From: Corallococcus exercitus
GTDB taxonomy: Bacteria; Myxococcota; Myxococcia; Myxococcales; Myxococcaceae
Direction: 5' to 3'
NCBI RefSeq assembly: GCF_003611585.1
Contig: NZ_RAVW01000044.1
Span: forward strand, 1 to 33,647
Length of the DNA: 33,647 nt
The position numbers were made by a program, and so were the translations under genes. Position 1 is the first letter of the stretch, and each line of letters begins with the position of its first letter. Below, piece by piece: positions 7,558 through 14,929 of the stretch. The notes under the pieces were generated by a model that searched no databases, was not told the DNA's origin, and saw only the letters and a list, made by a program, of their open reading frames with translations.

Positions 7558-8559
7558 ATGCTGCTTTTCATTCCCGCCAGCTTGAAGCCCGGGCAGATGG
7601 TGGATGGCTGGCGCGTGGTGAAGGCCCTGGGTTCGGGATCCTTCGGCGCCGTCTACCTCGTAGAGAAAGAGGGCCAGCGTTTCGCGCTGAAGATGGCCAT
7701 GCACCGCGCCAGCAGTGGAGACGCGGAGCAGTCGGACGCGCGCCTGATGCGGGAGATGGTCTGCCTGGCCCAGGTGAGCGGCCATCCCAACATCGTGCGC
7801 ATGTATGCCCACGGCCGATGGAACGACGCGACCCGGGGCTGGCTCTACGTCGTCGAGGACTACGTGGAGGGCTACACGCTGGGCGAGTGGATGGAGAAGA
7901 CGCACCCCACGGCGCATGAGGTGGTGGCCCTCTTCGTCAAGCTCGCCTCCGCCCTGGCCCACGTGCACGCGCGGGGTGTGTTCCACCGTGACTTGAAGTT
8001 GAGCAACATCCTCGTGCGTGCCTCCGACGGTGAGCCCTTCCTGTTGGACTTCGGGGTGGGCAGCTACGCGCGGGCGCCCGAATTGACGGACTCCCCCCTG
8101 CCGCCCGGCACCCGGCGCTACCGCTCCCCCGAGGCCACGAAGTTCCTGCGCGAGCATGGCGAGGAGTCCGAGGCGCGCTACACTTTCAAGGCCACGGATG
8201 ATGTCTACGCGCTGGGCATCTGCCTCTATGACCTGCTGACGATTGCGCGCCCCTGGAGTGAATCTCCGGCCATGTTCCTGGGGGGCAGGCTGGAGTTGCC
8301 CGCGCCGCATTCGCTCAACCCTCGGGTGCCAGCGGCCCTGGGCGCGGCCGTCCTCCATTTCGTTGCCCGCGATCCGGAGAAGCGTGCCCCCACGGCGGAG
8401 GTGATGCGGCGCGAGCTGACGGCATTACTGCCTGAGGTGGGAATCGCTTGGAGGGAGCCATTCCACGTTCCCAAGCCCCACGTCCAACTCGCCCCCGAGG
8501 CGCCACCCCCATTCCCTCACAGGAGGTGCCTGCCCCGGCCGCCCGGCAGGGACTGGTGA
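7558..8559 (+). CDS. Hanks-type Ser/Thr protein kinase, catalytic part (apparently frameshifted)
   Basis: This 333-aa frame encodes a complete eukaryotic-like kinase domain: Gly loop GSGSFGAV (25-32), ATP-contacting K45 in FALK, E66 in the C-helix, catalytic loop HRDLKLSN (143-150), DFG at 164-166 and an activation/P+1 segment PPGTRRYRSPE (182-192). All catalytic residues are present. After about residue 310 it becomes a Pro-rich linker and ends abruptly as PRPPGRDW. The -1 frame instead continues as linker, transmembrane helix and C-terminal domain, the usual layout of myxobacterial receptor kinases. Adding one base in the C run at 8506-8510 would join them. It is either a frameshifted gene or a catalytic subunit coupled to the next gene through GTGA at 8556-8559. 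Confidence 0.88.
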   Translation: MLLFIPASLKPGQMVDGWRVVKALGSGSFGAVYLVEKEGQRFALKMAMHRASSGDAEQSDARLMREMVCLAQVSGHPNIVRMYAHGRWNDATRGWLYVVEDYVEGYTLGEWMEKTHPTAHEVVALFVKLASALAHVHARGVFHRDLKLSNILVRASDGEPFLLDFGVGSYARAPELTDSPLPPGTRRYRSPEATKFLREHGEESEARYTFKATDDVYALGICLYDLLTIARPWSESPAMFLGGRLELPAPHSLNPRVPAALGAAVLHFVARDPEKRAPTAEVMRRELTALLPEVGIAWREPFHVPKPHVQLAPEAPPPFPHRRCLPRPPGRDW

Positions 8560-9392
8560 CCGCGCGAGGGGCCTTCATGGTGGCGCTTGCCGTGCTCCTG
8601 GGCGGCCTCGTGCTGTGGCGCTTCACGACACCCTCGGAATCTCTTCCCACTGCACAGCGGACGCCGTTAGCGCCCTCCTCCGCATGGCAGGTGAATCCAG
8701 AGCCGAAGCAACCTGCTCCCCCTCCAGCGCCCGCCACGATGCCCCCTGAAGTAGCCTCTCCCGTGTCCGCACCCGAGCAGAAGGAAAGTCCTCCCGTGAA
8801 GCGCGCTCCCTCGCCCATGTCTCCGCCGCCCGCTCCCGCTATCAGGAAGCCAAAGCCCCTGGCCGTCTCCCCGGGCTGGCCCCCGGCGGAATGGGGTGGC
8901 TTCCTCAAGACGTGCGCGGGTCTGACCGCCGCCGCTGCCCTCCAGATGGGCTGCCCGGGAGCCCAGGTGCGGCCCGAGGCCGCGGACTGCCCCGAGGCCG
9001 CACGCAAGGCAATGTTCACCAAGAAGGCGGACGGCGGGTTGGGGTTGCGGAAGAATGCCTATGTCGCCTTCTACGCGGACGCGCGTCAGAGGCGCGCGGG
9101 TCATGATGGGATCTTCCGCGAGGGGCCCGTGACGGGGGAGGTATACACCGACGAGCAGCGCGCATTGCCCAAGGGCACGCTGCTTTACGGCTACCTGTGG
9201 ACGGGGAACAAGGACCTGCTGCTGGGACGCTACACCGAGGCCCGGCTTCCGAATGGCCAGAGGGTGCCGGTCTGCATTGAGATGGGAAACGAGGACGAAC
9301 TCGGATGGACCACGAGAGCCGAGGAGTCCAAGCCGGGCGAGATCGTGACTCGCAGTAACCTGTCTGGCATCGCGGTCGAACGTTGGCGTTGA
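8556..9392 (+). CDS. Membrane-anchored C-terminal part of the kinase (or coupled separate protein)
   Basis: About 278 aa from the GTG at 8556; the frame is open from at least 8448. It has one transmembrane helix at residues 8-21 (MVALAVLLGGLVLW), a long Pro/Ala-rich linker to about residue 105, and a C-terminal domain from WGGFLKTCAGL that contains three Cys (two in GCPGAQ and ADCPEA context) and ends GIAVERWR. I recognise the layout, not the domain; the C-terminal part would lie outside the inner membrane and may sense a signal. GTG 8556 overlaps the kinase stop as GTGA, so separate coupled translation is possible. The alternative, a single frameshifted receptor kinase, is favoured by the natural-looking linker in this frame upstream of the GTG. 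Confidence 0.72.
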   Translation: MTARGAFMVALAVLLGGLVLWRFTTPSESLPTAQRTPLAPSSAWQVNPEPKQPAPPPAPATMPPEVASPVSAPEQKESPPVKRAPSPMSPPPAPAIRKPKPLAVSPGWPPAEWGGFLKTCAGLTAAAALQMGCPGAQVRPEAADCPEAARKAMFTKKADGGLGLRKNAYVAFYADARQRRAGHDGIFREGPVTGEVYTDEQRALPKGTLLYGYLWTGNKDLLLGRYTEARLPNGQRVPVCIEMGNEDELGWTTRAEESKPGEIVTRSNLSGIAVERWR

Positions 9393-9438
9393 GGCTCCTG
9401 CCCGACGTAACACTCATTTACAATTCAGCCCCTGTCCT

Positions 9439-9455
9439 TCTCACCCGGAGTGAGA
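9439..9455 (+). terminator. Weak hairpin after the kinase pair
   Basis: TCTCAC (9439-9444) pairs with GTGAGA (9450-9455) around a 5-nt loop, about 50 bp after the stop at 9392. The flanking CC/GG could extend the stem imperfectly. No T run follows, so it could be a weak or factor-dependent terminator or chance. Confidence 0.25.
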
Positions 9456-9566
9456 GGAATTTCGGGGGAGTTGAACCCGCCGCGTCGTTCCTGAGGATCG
9501 ATGCGGGCACTACCTTGCAAGTTCCTTCGCGCGAATTCCTCTCGCGCAGGCGCAAGGGGTATCCGC

Positions 9567-10802
9567 ATGGCCCATCCGTCTGATCCGCTGCTCTCCAGCG
9601 GCGTCGTGCTCTTCACGCAGGGGGACACCTCCTACGAATTCTTCCGGGATCTGGGAGTGGGGCGGCTGGGAGAGCGCGTCCTGCTCGCCTTCGTCCGGAC
9701 GCCCCAAGGGCTGGGCGACTGCGTGGTGCTCAAGTGCATCCCCCTGCCGCAAGGCGAAGAGCTGTCCGAAGGCTTTCAGCACACGCGGACGCGGCTGGAG
9801 GAAGAGGTGCGGCTCGCGCGCTACCTCCAGCATCCGCGCATCGCGCGCGTCCATGGGCTTGTCGAGATGACGCATGGGCTGTGCGTGGTGATGGAGAACC
9901 TGGAGGGCTTGTCGCTCAACACGCTGCTGTCGGTGGCCCAGGCGCGCGGACGCTACTTCTCTGAGTCCTTCGTCCTCTACGTAGGCGCGGAGGTCGCGGC
10001 GGCGCTGGACTACGCGCATACGCGCACGGATGAAGCGGGGCTGCCGCTGGGCATCGTCAACCGCGACGTCAACCCGGGCCGCATCCGCCTGGGGCCGCGC
10101 GGTGAGGTGCGGATGACGGACTTCGGCGTGGCCCTCTCCCGGTTGACTGGTCGCGTCGCGACGTCCTTCCCCCGGCCCCAGGGCGAAGTCCTCTATGCCG
10201 CGCCCGAGGCCTTGCTGGGCGACGCGGTGGATGCGCGAGCCGACCTCTTCTCTCTGGGGCTGACGCTGCTGGAGTTCGCCACGGGGCGGCACCTCTACGA
10301 CCCGGGCTACCTGCTCGCGGAAGGGGTGGAGGCACGGCTGTCGCGGGAGGAACGAGAGAAGGTGCTGGCAGCGTCGGTGGCCTCGCTGGGGCTCAATCTG
10401 CCGCCCTTCGCGGAGGACATCATCCGGTGTGCCATGTCGTACCTCTCTGTGGACGTGGAACGCGCGGCGGAGGGGCTGTCCGTGCCACTGCGCGACATCC
10501 TCCACACGCTGCTGCGGCCCGAACCTTCGGAGCGCTTCGCCACAGCGTCGGAGTTAGAGGGACTCTTCCGCGCGCGGCTGGCGCGATTGCCGCCGTATTC
10601 GGGCGAGGCCGCAGTGAAGGAGGTTCAGCAGGCTCTTGCGGAAGCGGAGCATCAGCTCTGGGATATCGAAGTGCCGGATGACGAAGGAGGTATTCTTGTT
10701 CCTCTCCCTGTCCCGCTAAATCAAGATGAGATCCCCACAGAGCCCTCTCATCGGCGTGGTCCACCAGCGGCTGCCACGAAGAATAGCAACCGGACGAGGT
10801 GA
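9567..10802 (+). CDS. Second Ser/Thr kinase-like protein with atypical catalytic loop
   Basis: This 411-aa kinase-fold protein starts at ATG 9567 behind CAAGGGG. It keeps the Gly loop GVGRLG (30-35), K56 in VVLK and a full DFG (185-187). Its catalytic loop reads NRDVNPGR (165-172): His is replaced by Asn, and the metal-binding Asn by Arg at 172. Catalytic D167 remains. It may be a weak kinase or a pseudokinase that regulates the upstream kinase. The C-terminal region (about 290-411) has no transmembrane helix and ends with a hydrophilic tail, so it is probably cytoplasmic. It sits 174 bp downstream of the first kinase unit, same strand. Confidence 0.85.
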   Translation: MAHPSDPLLSSGVVLFTQGDTSYEFFRDLGVGRLGERVLLAFVRTPQGLGDCVVLKCIPLPQGEELSEGFQHTRTRLEEEVRLARYLQHPRIARVHGLVEMTHGLCVVMENLEGLSLNTLLSVAQARGRYFSESFVLYVGAEVAAALDYAHTRTDEAGLPLGIVNRDVNPGRIRLGPRGEVRMTDFGVALSRLTGRVATSFPRPQGEVLYAAPEALLGDAVDARADLFSLGLTLLEFATGRHLYDPGYLLAEGVEARLSREEREKVLAASVASLGLNLPPFAEDIIRCAMSYLSVDVERAAEGLSVPLRDILHTLLRPEPSERFATASELEGLFRARLARLPPYSGEAAVKEVQQALAEAEHQLWDIEVPDDEGGILVPLPVPLNQDEIPTEPSHRRGPPAAATKNSNRTR

Positions 10803-11113
10803 TAACTTTGCGCGAGGGAGGACTCTGTTGGGGGCAAAGAAACCATAAGCCTAAAGTTTTATCCGTGCTGAGTTGTAGAGAGGGGAATATTCATGAGCCG
10901 GCTCTTGAAATCTTACGAAATGCGGACGACGATGGTGTCAGCGGTTGCGAAAGGAAACAGAGGCCTGCGCCTAAATGTTGTTTGTGGGTTGATGGTAAGT
11001 GCGAGTCTCGTTGGGTTTGATCAGTGGGTTGGCTTGGTTGTTGATGGATGATTTCACTGGAGGATGGCAAATGCCCTGGAGTGCGTTTGCCGTTCATGTG
11101 TTGGGCTTGGGAT
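10803..11113 (+). promoter_or_regulatory. AT-richer leader upstream of the CBASS operon
   Basis: Base composition changes sharply here from the GC-rich kinase block to much more AT-rich DNA, as expected at a cargo boundary. The region should contain the CBASS promoter, but I cannot fix a -35/-10 pair. It holds one short reading frame with a good ribosome site (10893-11051, listed separately). Nothing else is recognised. Confidence 0.4.
10893..11051 (+). CDS. Possible 52-aa small protein upstream of the CD-NTase
   Basis: An ATG at 10893 follows GAGAGGGGAATATTC, a reasonable ribosome site, and opens 52 codons. The peptide begins MSRLLKSYEMRTTMV with a basic first half and ends with a hydrophobic stretch (GLMVSASLVGF, then WVGLVV) that could insert in a membrane. 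It stops about 60 bp before the CD-NTase start. No family is recognised. It may be a leader peptide or small CBASS accessory, or chance. Confidence 0.25.
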   Translation: MSRLLKSYEMRTTMVSAVAKGNRGLRLNVVCGLMVSASLVGFDQWVGLVVDG

Positions 11114-11989
11114 ATGCCGCGAACAGTTGATGAAGCGTTTCGGGATTTTTTGTTTCAATTGACGCCGACGGTTGGGGAGTCAAATGCAGCGAAGTCTCAT
11201 CGTGCTTCCATAGAGTCGTGCCTTAGGCGGAATTTCGGATTGAATGCGTTCTTTAGGACAGGGTCCTTCGGGAACGGGACAAGTATTTCAGGATATAGCG
11301 ACGTCGACTATTTTGCGGAGCTTCCCACGTCAGAGTTGACTGCGAATTCCTCGTATTCGTTGGTCAAGGTCCGGAATGCACTTGATGCTAGCTTTCCAAG
11401 AACGAACGTTCGAGTGGATTGCCCTGCGATCAAGGTCCCATTTGGAGTGAACGCAAACGAATCTACAGAAGTTGTTCCAGCGGATTTGGTCGGAAGAACG
11501 AGTGGGGGGTATCGACTCTACGATATTGCTGACTGCGAGAGTGGGTGGCGTCGGTCTAGCCCTGATGCCAGCAATGAATATGTTCGTGCAGTTGATGCAA
11601 GGCTGAATGGACGGGTGAAACCCCTTATTCGCTTTGTTAAGGCGTGGAAATACTTCTGTGATGTCCCGGTTTCTTCGTTCTATTTGAACATGTTCGTTGC
11701 GCGATACGCGCATGGTGAGAGTTCAATTGTTTATTGGGTGGATATTGAAGTGATACTTCGCCAGTTGTGTAATTCCGATTTGCCGAGCATGCAGGATCCC
11801 CAAGGGATTTCAGGCTACATTCGGCCGTGTTCATCTGATGTGAAGTGGCAAGAGGCCAGGTCGAAGTTGCAGACGGCCTCTGCACGTGCAACGAAAGCAC
11901 GAGACGCCATGAAAGAGGGGCGACAGTTGGATGCCTTTGATTGGTGGTACAAGCTGTTTGGAGGCAGGTTTCCGGCCTATTACTATTAA
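11114..11989 (+). CDS. CBASS CD-NTase (cGAS/DncV-like nucleotidyltransferase)
   Basis: This 291-aa enzyme is predicted to make a cyclic oligonucleotide signal from NTPs on phage infection. The nucleotidyltransferase signature is clear: TGSFGNGTSISGYSDVDYFA (residues 49-68), with GS at 50-51 and the metal-binding pair D63/D65. A further acidic site is likely in the strand VRVDCPAIKV (99-108). The helical half has the family features PLIRFVKAWK (170-179) and SSFYLNMFVARYA (187-199). I chose ATG 11114 because the N-terminal family segment FRDFLFQLTP begins at residue 9; the frame is open to 11048. The stop TAA overlaps the effector ATG (TAATG). The nucleotide product cannot be told from sequence. 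Codon use is less GC-biased than its neighbours, suggesting transfer. Confidence 0.9.
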   Translation: MPRTVDEAFRDFLFQLTPTVGESNAAKSHRASIESCLRRNFGLNAFFRTGSFGNGTSISGYSDVDYFAELPTSELTANSSYSLVKVRNALDASFPRTNVRVDCPAIKVPFGVNANESTEVVPADLVGRTSGGYRLYDIADCESGWRRSSPDASNEYVRAVDARLNGRVKPLIRFVKAWKYFCDVPVSSFYLNMFVARYAHGESSIVYWVDIEVILRQLCNSDLPSMQDPQGISGYIRPCSSDVKWQEARSKLQTASARATKARDAMKEGRQLDAFDWWYKLFGGRFPAYYY

Positions 11990-12912
11990 TGAACAGCATC
12001 CCTATTGAGCAGAACAAAGAAGAGAATCTGGAGTTGCTTGCGGCGCAGCGAGAATTGTACTCGCGTGTGAAGTTTCTCCTTGCTCTGTCCATGGTGTTGG
12101 CTGCGCCATTTGCCGTGTTCTGGTCGTTTGTTGCCGCTCGTTGGGCTGGCTTTAAGCCGCTAGCGGCAGCATGGGGGGTTGGTATTTTCCTGATTGATTT
12201 CTTTTATTTGAGTAGAAGGCAGAAAGAGTTGCGAAAAGAAGCGGCGCTGATTCAGGAGAAGTTTGATTGTGGCGTGTTGGTGATCCCATGGAAGTCACTC
12301 AAGGCTGGTGCGGCACCATCCATGGAGGGGGTCCTGGAAGCAGTTCAGTCGTATCGACGCAAGCATGGCAAGTACGACAGCTTGATTGACTGGTATCCGC
12401 CTGCTGTTGGTTCCCTGCCTTTGGGGGAGGCCCGGATAGTTTGTCAGCGGGCTAATTGCGTTTGGGATGCCCGGCTTCGTCGTCGATATGCTGTCTCCGC
12501 TGTGGTTTGTGTTGTTGCTGTTATCCTCGTGTCTTTGGGGGCGGGCTTCCTTGGGGGCATGAGATTTGATGAGTTTTTTGCCGTAGTAGTCCCGCTGGCG
12601 GTGCCCGTCTTGACGATCGGGTTGCGTCAGTTTTCGGAGCAGAAGGATGCTGCTGTTGCCAGCGAACGAGCAACAAAGCATGCCGAAGATCTGTTGGTTC
12701 GTATTGAGGGTGGTGCTGCTCCGAAACCCGAAACCCTCGATAAGGAGGCTCGTGAACTGCAGGATGAGATCCTGGACCGAAGGCGTCAAAGCCCACCCAT
12801 ATTTGATTGGATATATTTTCGCTTACGAGCGGAGCAAGAGGTCCAAATGAACGAGGCGGCCTCACGTAGAGTGAAGGCGATTCTGCAGGCACGCGCGTCA
12901 ACAGAGGGTTGA
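11989..12912 (+). CDS. CBASS S-4TM membrane effector
   Basis: This 307-aa protein matches the SMODS-associated 4TM effector family (S-4TM). Predicted helices lie at residues 28-50, 57-74, 168-190 and 194-212. Between helices 2 and 3 is a cytoplasmic region with the family-like segments QEKFDCGVLVIPW (89-101) and ARIVCQRANCVWD (148-160), followed by a basic LRRRY. The C-terminal 95 residues are charged and helical. In CBASS, membrane effectors are opened or assembled by the cyclic nucleotide and damage the inner membrane, killing or arresting the infected cell. Its ATG overlaps the CD-NTase stop, so the two are made in step. With no Cap2/Cap3 or HORMA/TRIP13 genes this is a type I CBASS. Confidence 0.85.
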   Translation: MNSIPIEQNKEENLELLAAQRELYSRVKFLLALSMVLAAPFAVFWSFVAARWAGFKPLAAAWGVGIFLIDFFYLSRRQKELRKEAALIQEKFDCGVLVIPWKSLKAGAAPSMEGVLEAVQSYRRKHGKYDSLIDWYPPAVGSLPLGEARIVCQRANCVWDARLRRRYAVSAVVCVVAVILVSLGAGFLGGMRFDEFFAVVVPLAVPVLTIGLRQFSEQKDAAVASERATKHAEDLLVRIEGGAAPKPETLDKEARELQDEILDRRRQSPPIFDWIYFRLRAEQEVQMNEAASRRVKAILQARASTEG

Positions 12913-13319
12913 GGGTGCCGGGGGGACCATCTTGCGCCTGTGATGCGCATCCCCGTTGCCTCTTGATGCCTTCAATAAAGGGAGTTAAACCGGTTGTAGC
13001 AAAGTTGCACAATGCGCGTTCAATGCGTGCGCCTCATGTCTAGGATGCCAGTGCCGGGAGACGCGACCTACGCGCAACGGAAGAGACTGGCGTGCTTACC
13101 GCCGCAAGAGCGACTGGCCATGGGATACCCTAACAGCCGCTGACGGAAAGTGTGGACTGGGCTGGTCAAGGGTAAGGGTCGTCTCCAGTGTGAGGATCCT
13201 GGCCCGCGAATTTGTTCTCGACGCCTTTCATCAGTGCATGGTGCTGCTTCTTCCTCCGTCCCAGTTTGAAAAGAGGTTTGGCCTCCCTTGGGCGGATGAG
13301 CTGGAAGCTAGAGGTGATC
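12913..13319. other. Gene-poor junction between CBASS and the IS remnant
   Basis: No complete gene is convincing in these 407 bp. Two short frames read like fragments of real proteins. One runs from an ATG at 13012 to 13143 (43 aa, containing GDATYAQRKRLACLPPQERL) without a ribosome site. The other ends near 13343 and contains FVLDAFHQCMVLLLPPSQFE. They could be remnants of genes broken when the IS or cargo moved. No terminator after the CBASS effector is evident. Confidence 0.35.
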
Positions 13320-13640
13320 TCAGAATTGCCTCAAGAGGATGAGGATGCAGCCGAGGTGGAGGAAGCCGAGGAAGCTCTCCACCTCCACCTCCACCTCGTA
13401 GCGAGTCACGAGGCGCCGGAAGTTCTGGAGCCAGGCAAAGAGTCGCTCTACCTTCCCCGCGTCGGCGGTATCGACGCAGTTCTCGCCCATCCCGGGTCTT
13501 CGTCTTACGCATCGGCGATGCGGAGCAGTCAGCTTCACTCAGCGCTCGTGCCACAGTCGCTCGTCGAGCTTGCCAGCGTCATCGGTCTTGCCGGCGATGA
13601 GTCGCCCTGGACGCTCGTCGATGTTGCCCAAATGCAAGCT
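13320..13640 (-). pseudogene. Decayed IS5-family transposase (C-terminal remnant)
   Basis: Reading leftward on the minus strand gives IS5-type DDE transposase C-terminal sequence in pieces: RLIAGKTDDAGKLDERL, then VKLTAPHRR, then RKTKTRDGRELRRYRRR in another frame, then KVERLFAWLQNFRRLVTRYE and FLGFLHLGCILILLRQF to a TGA at 13320-13322. The order matches intact relatives, including the YRRRWKVER.F.W region that carries the last catalytic Glu. One in-frame TGA (where relatives have Gly) and two compensating frameshifts make it nonfunctional. The N-terminal two thirds and clear terminal inverted repeats are missing. It lies exactly between the CBASS and HNH modules. Confidence 0.8.
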
Positions 13641-13675
13641 AAGATAGGCTTGTGGCCACCTGAGTAGGAGGGACG

Positions 13676-14866
13676 ATGAGCGGAGAGTTTCTAGAAACTA
13701 CGAAACGGACGTTGTCTGAACGTGTGGGGGCATGTTGTTCCTTTTGCCTTGTCCACACGAAGGGTGCCTCGGCAGAAGCCCCTAATGCAGTCACCTCGAT
13801 TGGAGAGGCTGCGCATATAAAGGGCAACAAGCCTGATGCTCGCCGCTACGACCCCTCGATGACAGATGACCAGCGACGCGCTATTGAGAATGGTATTTGG
13901 CTGTGCAGAAACTGTCACGGCAAGATTGATCGCGACGAGGTGACCTTTACTGTGGCGTTGCTTCTCGCGCGTAAGGCTGAAGCAGAGCTCCGTATGGGTG
14001 GGCTTGTAGGAGCGCCCAATGGGGTTGTGCCCGTGTTCGACTGGGCAACGGCGGTGTATTCGAGCACGCATCAAGACTACATTGTGACGGTCTCCGTCCG
14101 TAATGAGTCCGAACAGCCGATGACGATGATGGGTGCCACGCTAACCGTAGGGACAGAAGTCAACGCGACCAGTAATAGCTTTCCGAGTAATAGAGGCGGG
14201 TTTCGTAAGTTGGACCATCGAGGTGAGCGGCTACAGGCCTTCGACGGAGTTGAAGGTTCGTGGTTTTTTGGATGGAGCTTTGAGGATGGGGGGGAGCGTC
14301 TACCCCTTCCTGATGGGGCGACTGTTGGCCTGCTCAAGGTCAGGTTGGCTCATGGGCCAGTTATTGAAACGCCAGTCGATATTGTGAGCTTGGCGAGGTT
14401 TCATGACGACAGGGCGCTGCGCCAACTTGTGGAGCAGGTGCCTCTTGTGTTGAGCAAGCAGGTTGTTGCTGAACTGCTCGCGGCCATGGACGTAGATCAC
14501 TTGGTTTTCTTGCGACAGATTGGTCCATTTAGGAAGTTCTTGGGTGTTGTGAAGGACTATTTGCCTCTCTCGGCGCCAGCCTCGGCAAGTACGGGATATC
14601 AGCCTCTTGATGAGTTGTACTTGGCTGTTAAGCAGTTGGTTGGTTTTGTTGCAAGTTGGTTCTATCCGTACCCTTCTGCTGGGAGCGCTGATGAACGAGA
14701 TACGGCTTTTGCCCTTTGGCCTCAAGGGAATGTCGACAGGGGCTCTCCATCTCCGGAGCAAGAAGATAGATATCTGCGACTTGTGGATGCGATGGAGTCT
14801 ATTGTTGCTGATGTGAAGGTGGCGTACGACCATTTTGTTGCTGTGCTTCCCGCTGCGCAAAAGTAG
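13676..14866 (+). CDS. HNH nuclease with unrecognised C-terminal sensor-like region
   Basis: This 396-aa protein starts after a strong AGGAGGG. Residues 1-105 form an HNH domain of a type often found at the N-terminus of defence effectors: KRTLSERVGACCSFC (10-24) with C21/C24, AAHIKG with H47, RRYDPSMTDDQRRAIENGIWLC (57-77), and CRNCHGKID with C77, C80 and H81. Residues about 115-255 are beta-rich (VTVSVRNESEQPMTMMGATL, then SWFFGWSFEDGG), like an immunoglobulin-type sandwich. Residues 260-396 are mostly helical. I do not recognise this C-terminal half. It is probably a DNA- or RNA-cutting effector that senses infection, with its own promoter. Neighbouring CBASS could in principle drive it, but the IS remnant separates them. 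Confidence 0.82.
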   Translation: MSGEFLETTKRTLSERVGACCSFCLVHTKGASAEAPNAVTSIGEAAHIKGNKPDARRYDPSMTDDQRRAIENGIWLCRNCHGKIDRDEVTFTVALLLARKAEAELRMGGLVGAPNGVVPVFDWATAVYSSTHQDYIVTVSVRNESEQPMTMMGATLTVGTEVNATSNSFPSNRGGFRKLDHRGERLQAFDGVEGSWFFGWSFEDGGERLPLPDGATVGLLKVRLAHGPVIETPVDIVSLARFHDDRALRQLVEQVPLVLSKQVVAELLAAMDVDHLVFLRQIGPFRKFLGVVKDYLPLSAPASASTGYQPLDELYLAVKQLVGFVASWFYPYPSAGSADERDTAFALWPQGNVDRGSPSPEQEDRYLRLVDAMESIVADVKVAYDHFVAVLPAAQK

Positions 14867-14929
14867 GCGCTGTTGGAGCGGGCGGAGTGTGTGGCCGTAA
14901 TCTTGGCGTGCGAATTGGGAGGAGCCGTA

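Noticed and set aside
10799-11020. 73-aa frame from the end of the second kinase gene
   Set aside because: No ribosome site, poor codon use, and it overlaps a better-supported short frame at 10893.
13212-13667. Plus-strand 151-aa open frame with Glu/His-rich segments
   Set aside because: It is the antisense of the decayed IS5 transposase, whose minus-strand pieces match the family; the acidic and His-rich runs come from the antisense of low-complexity coding.
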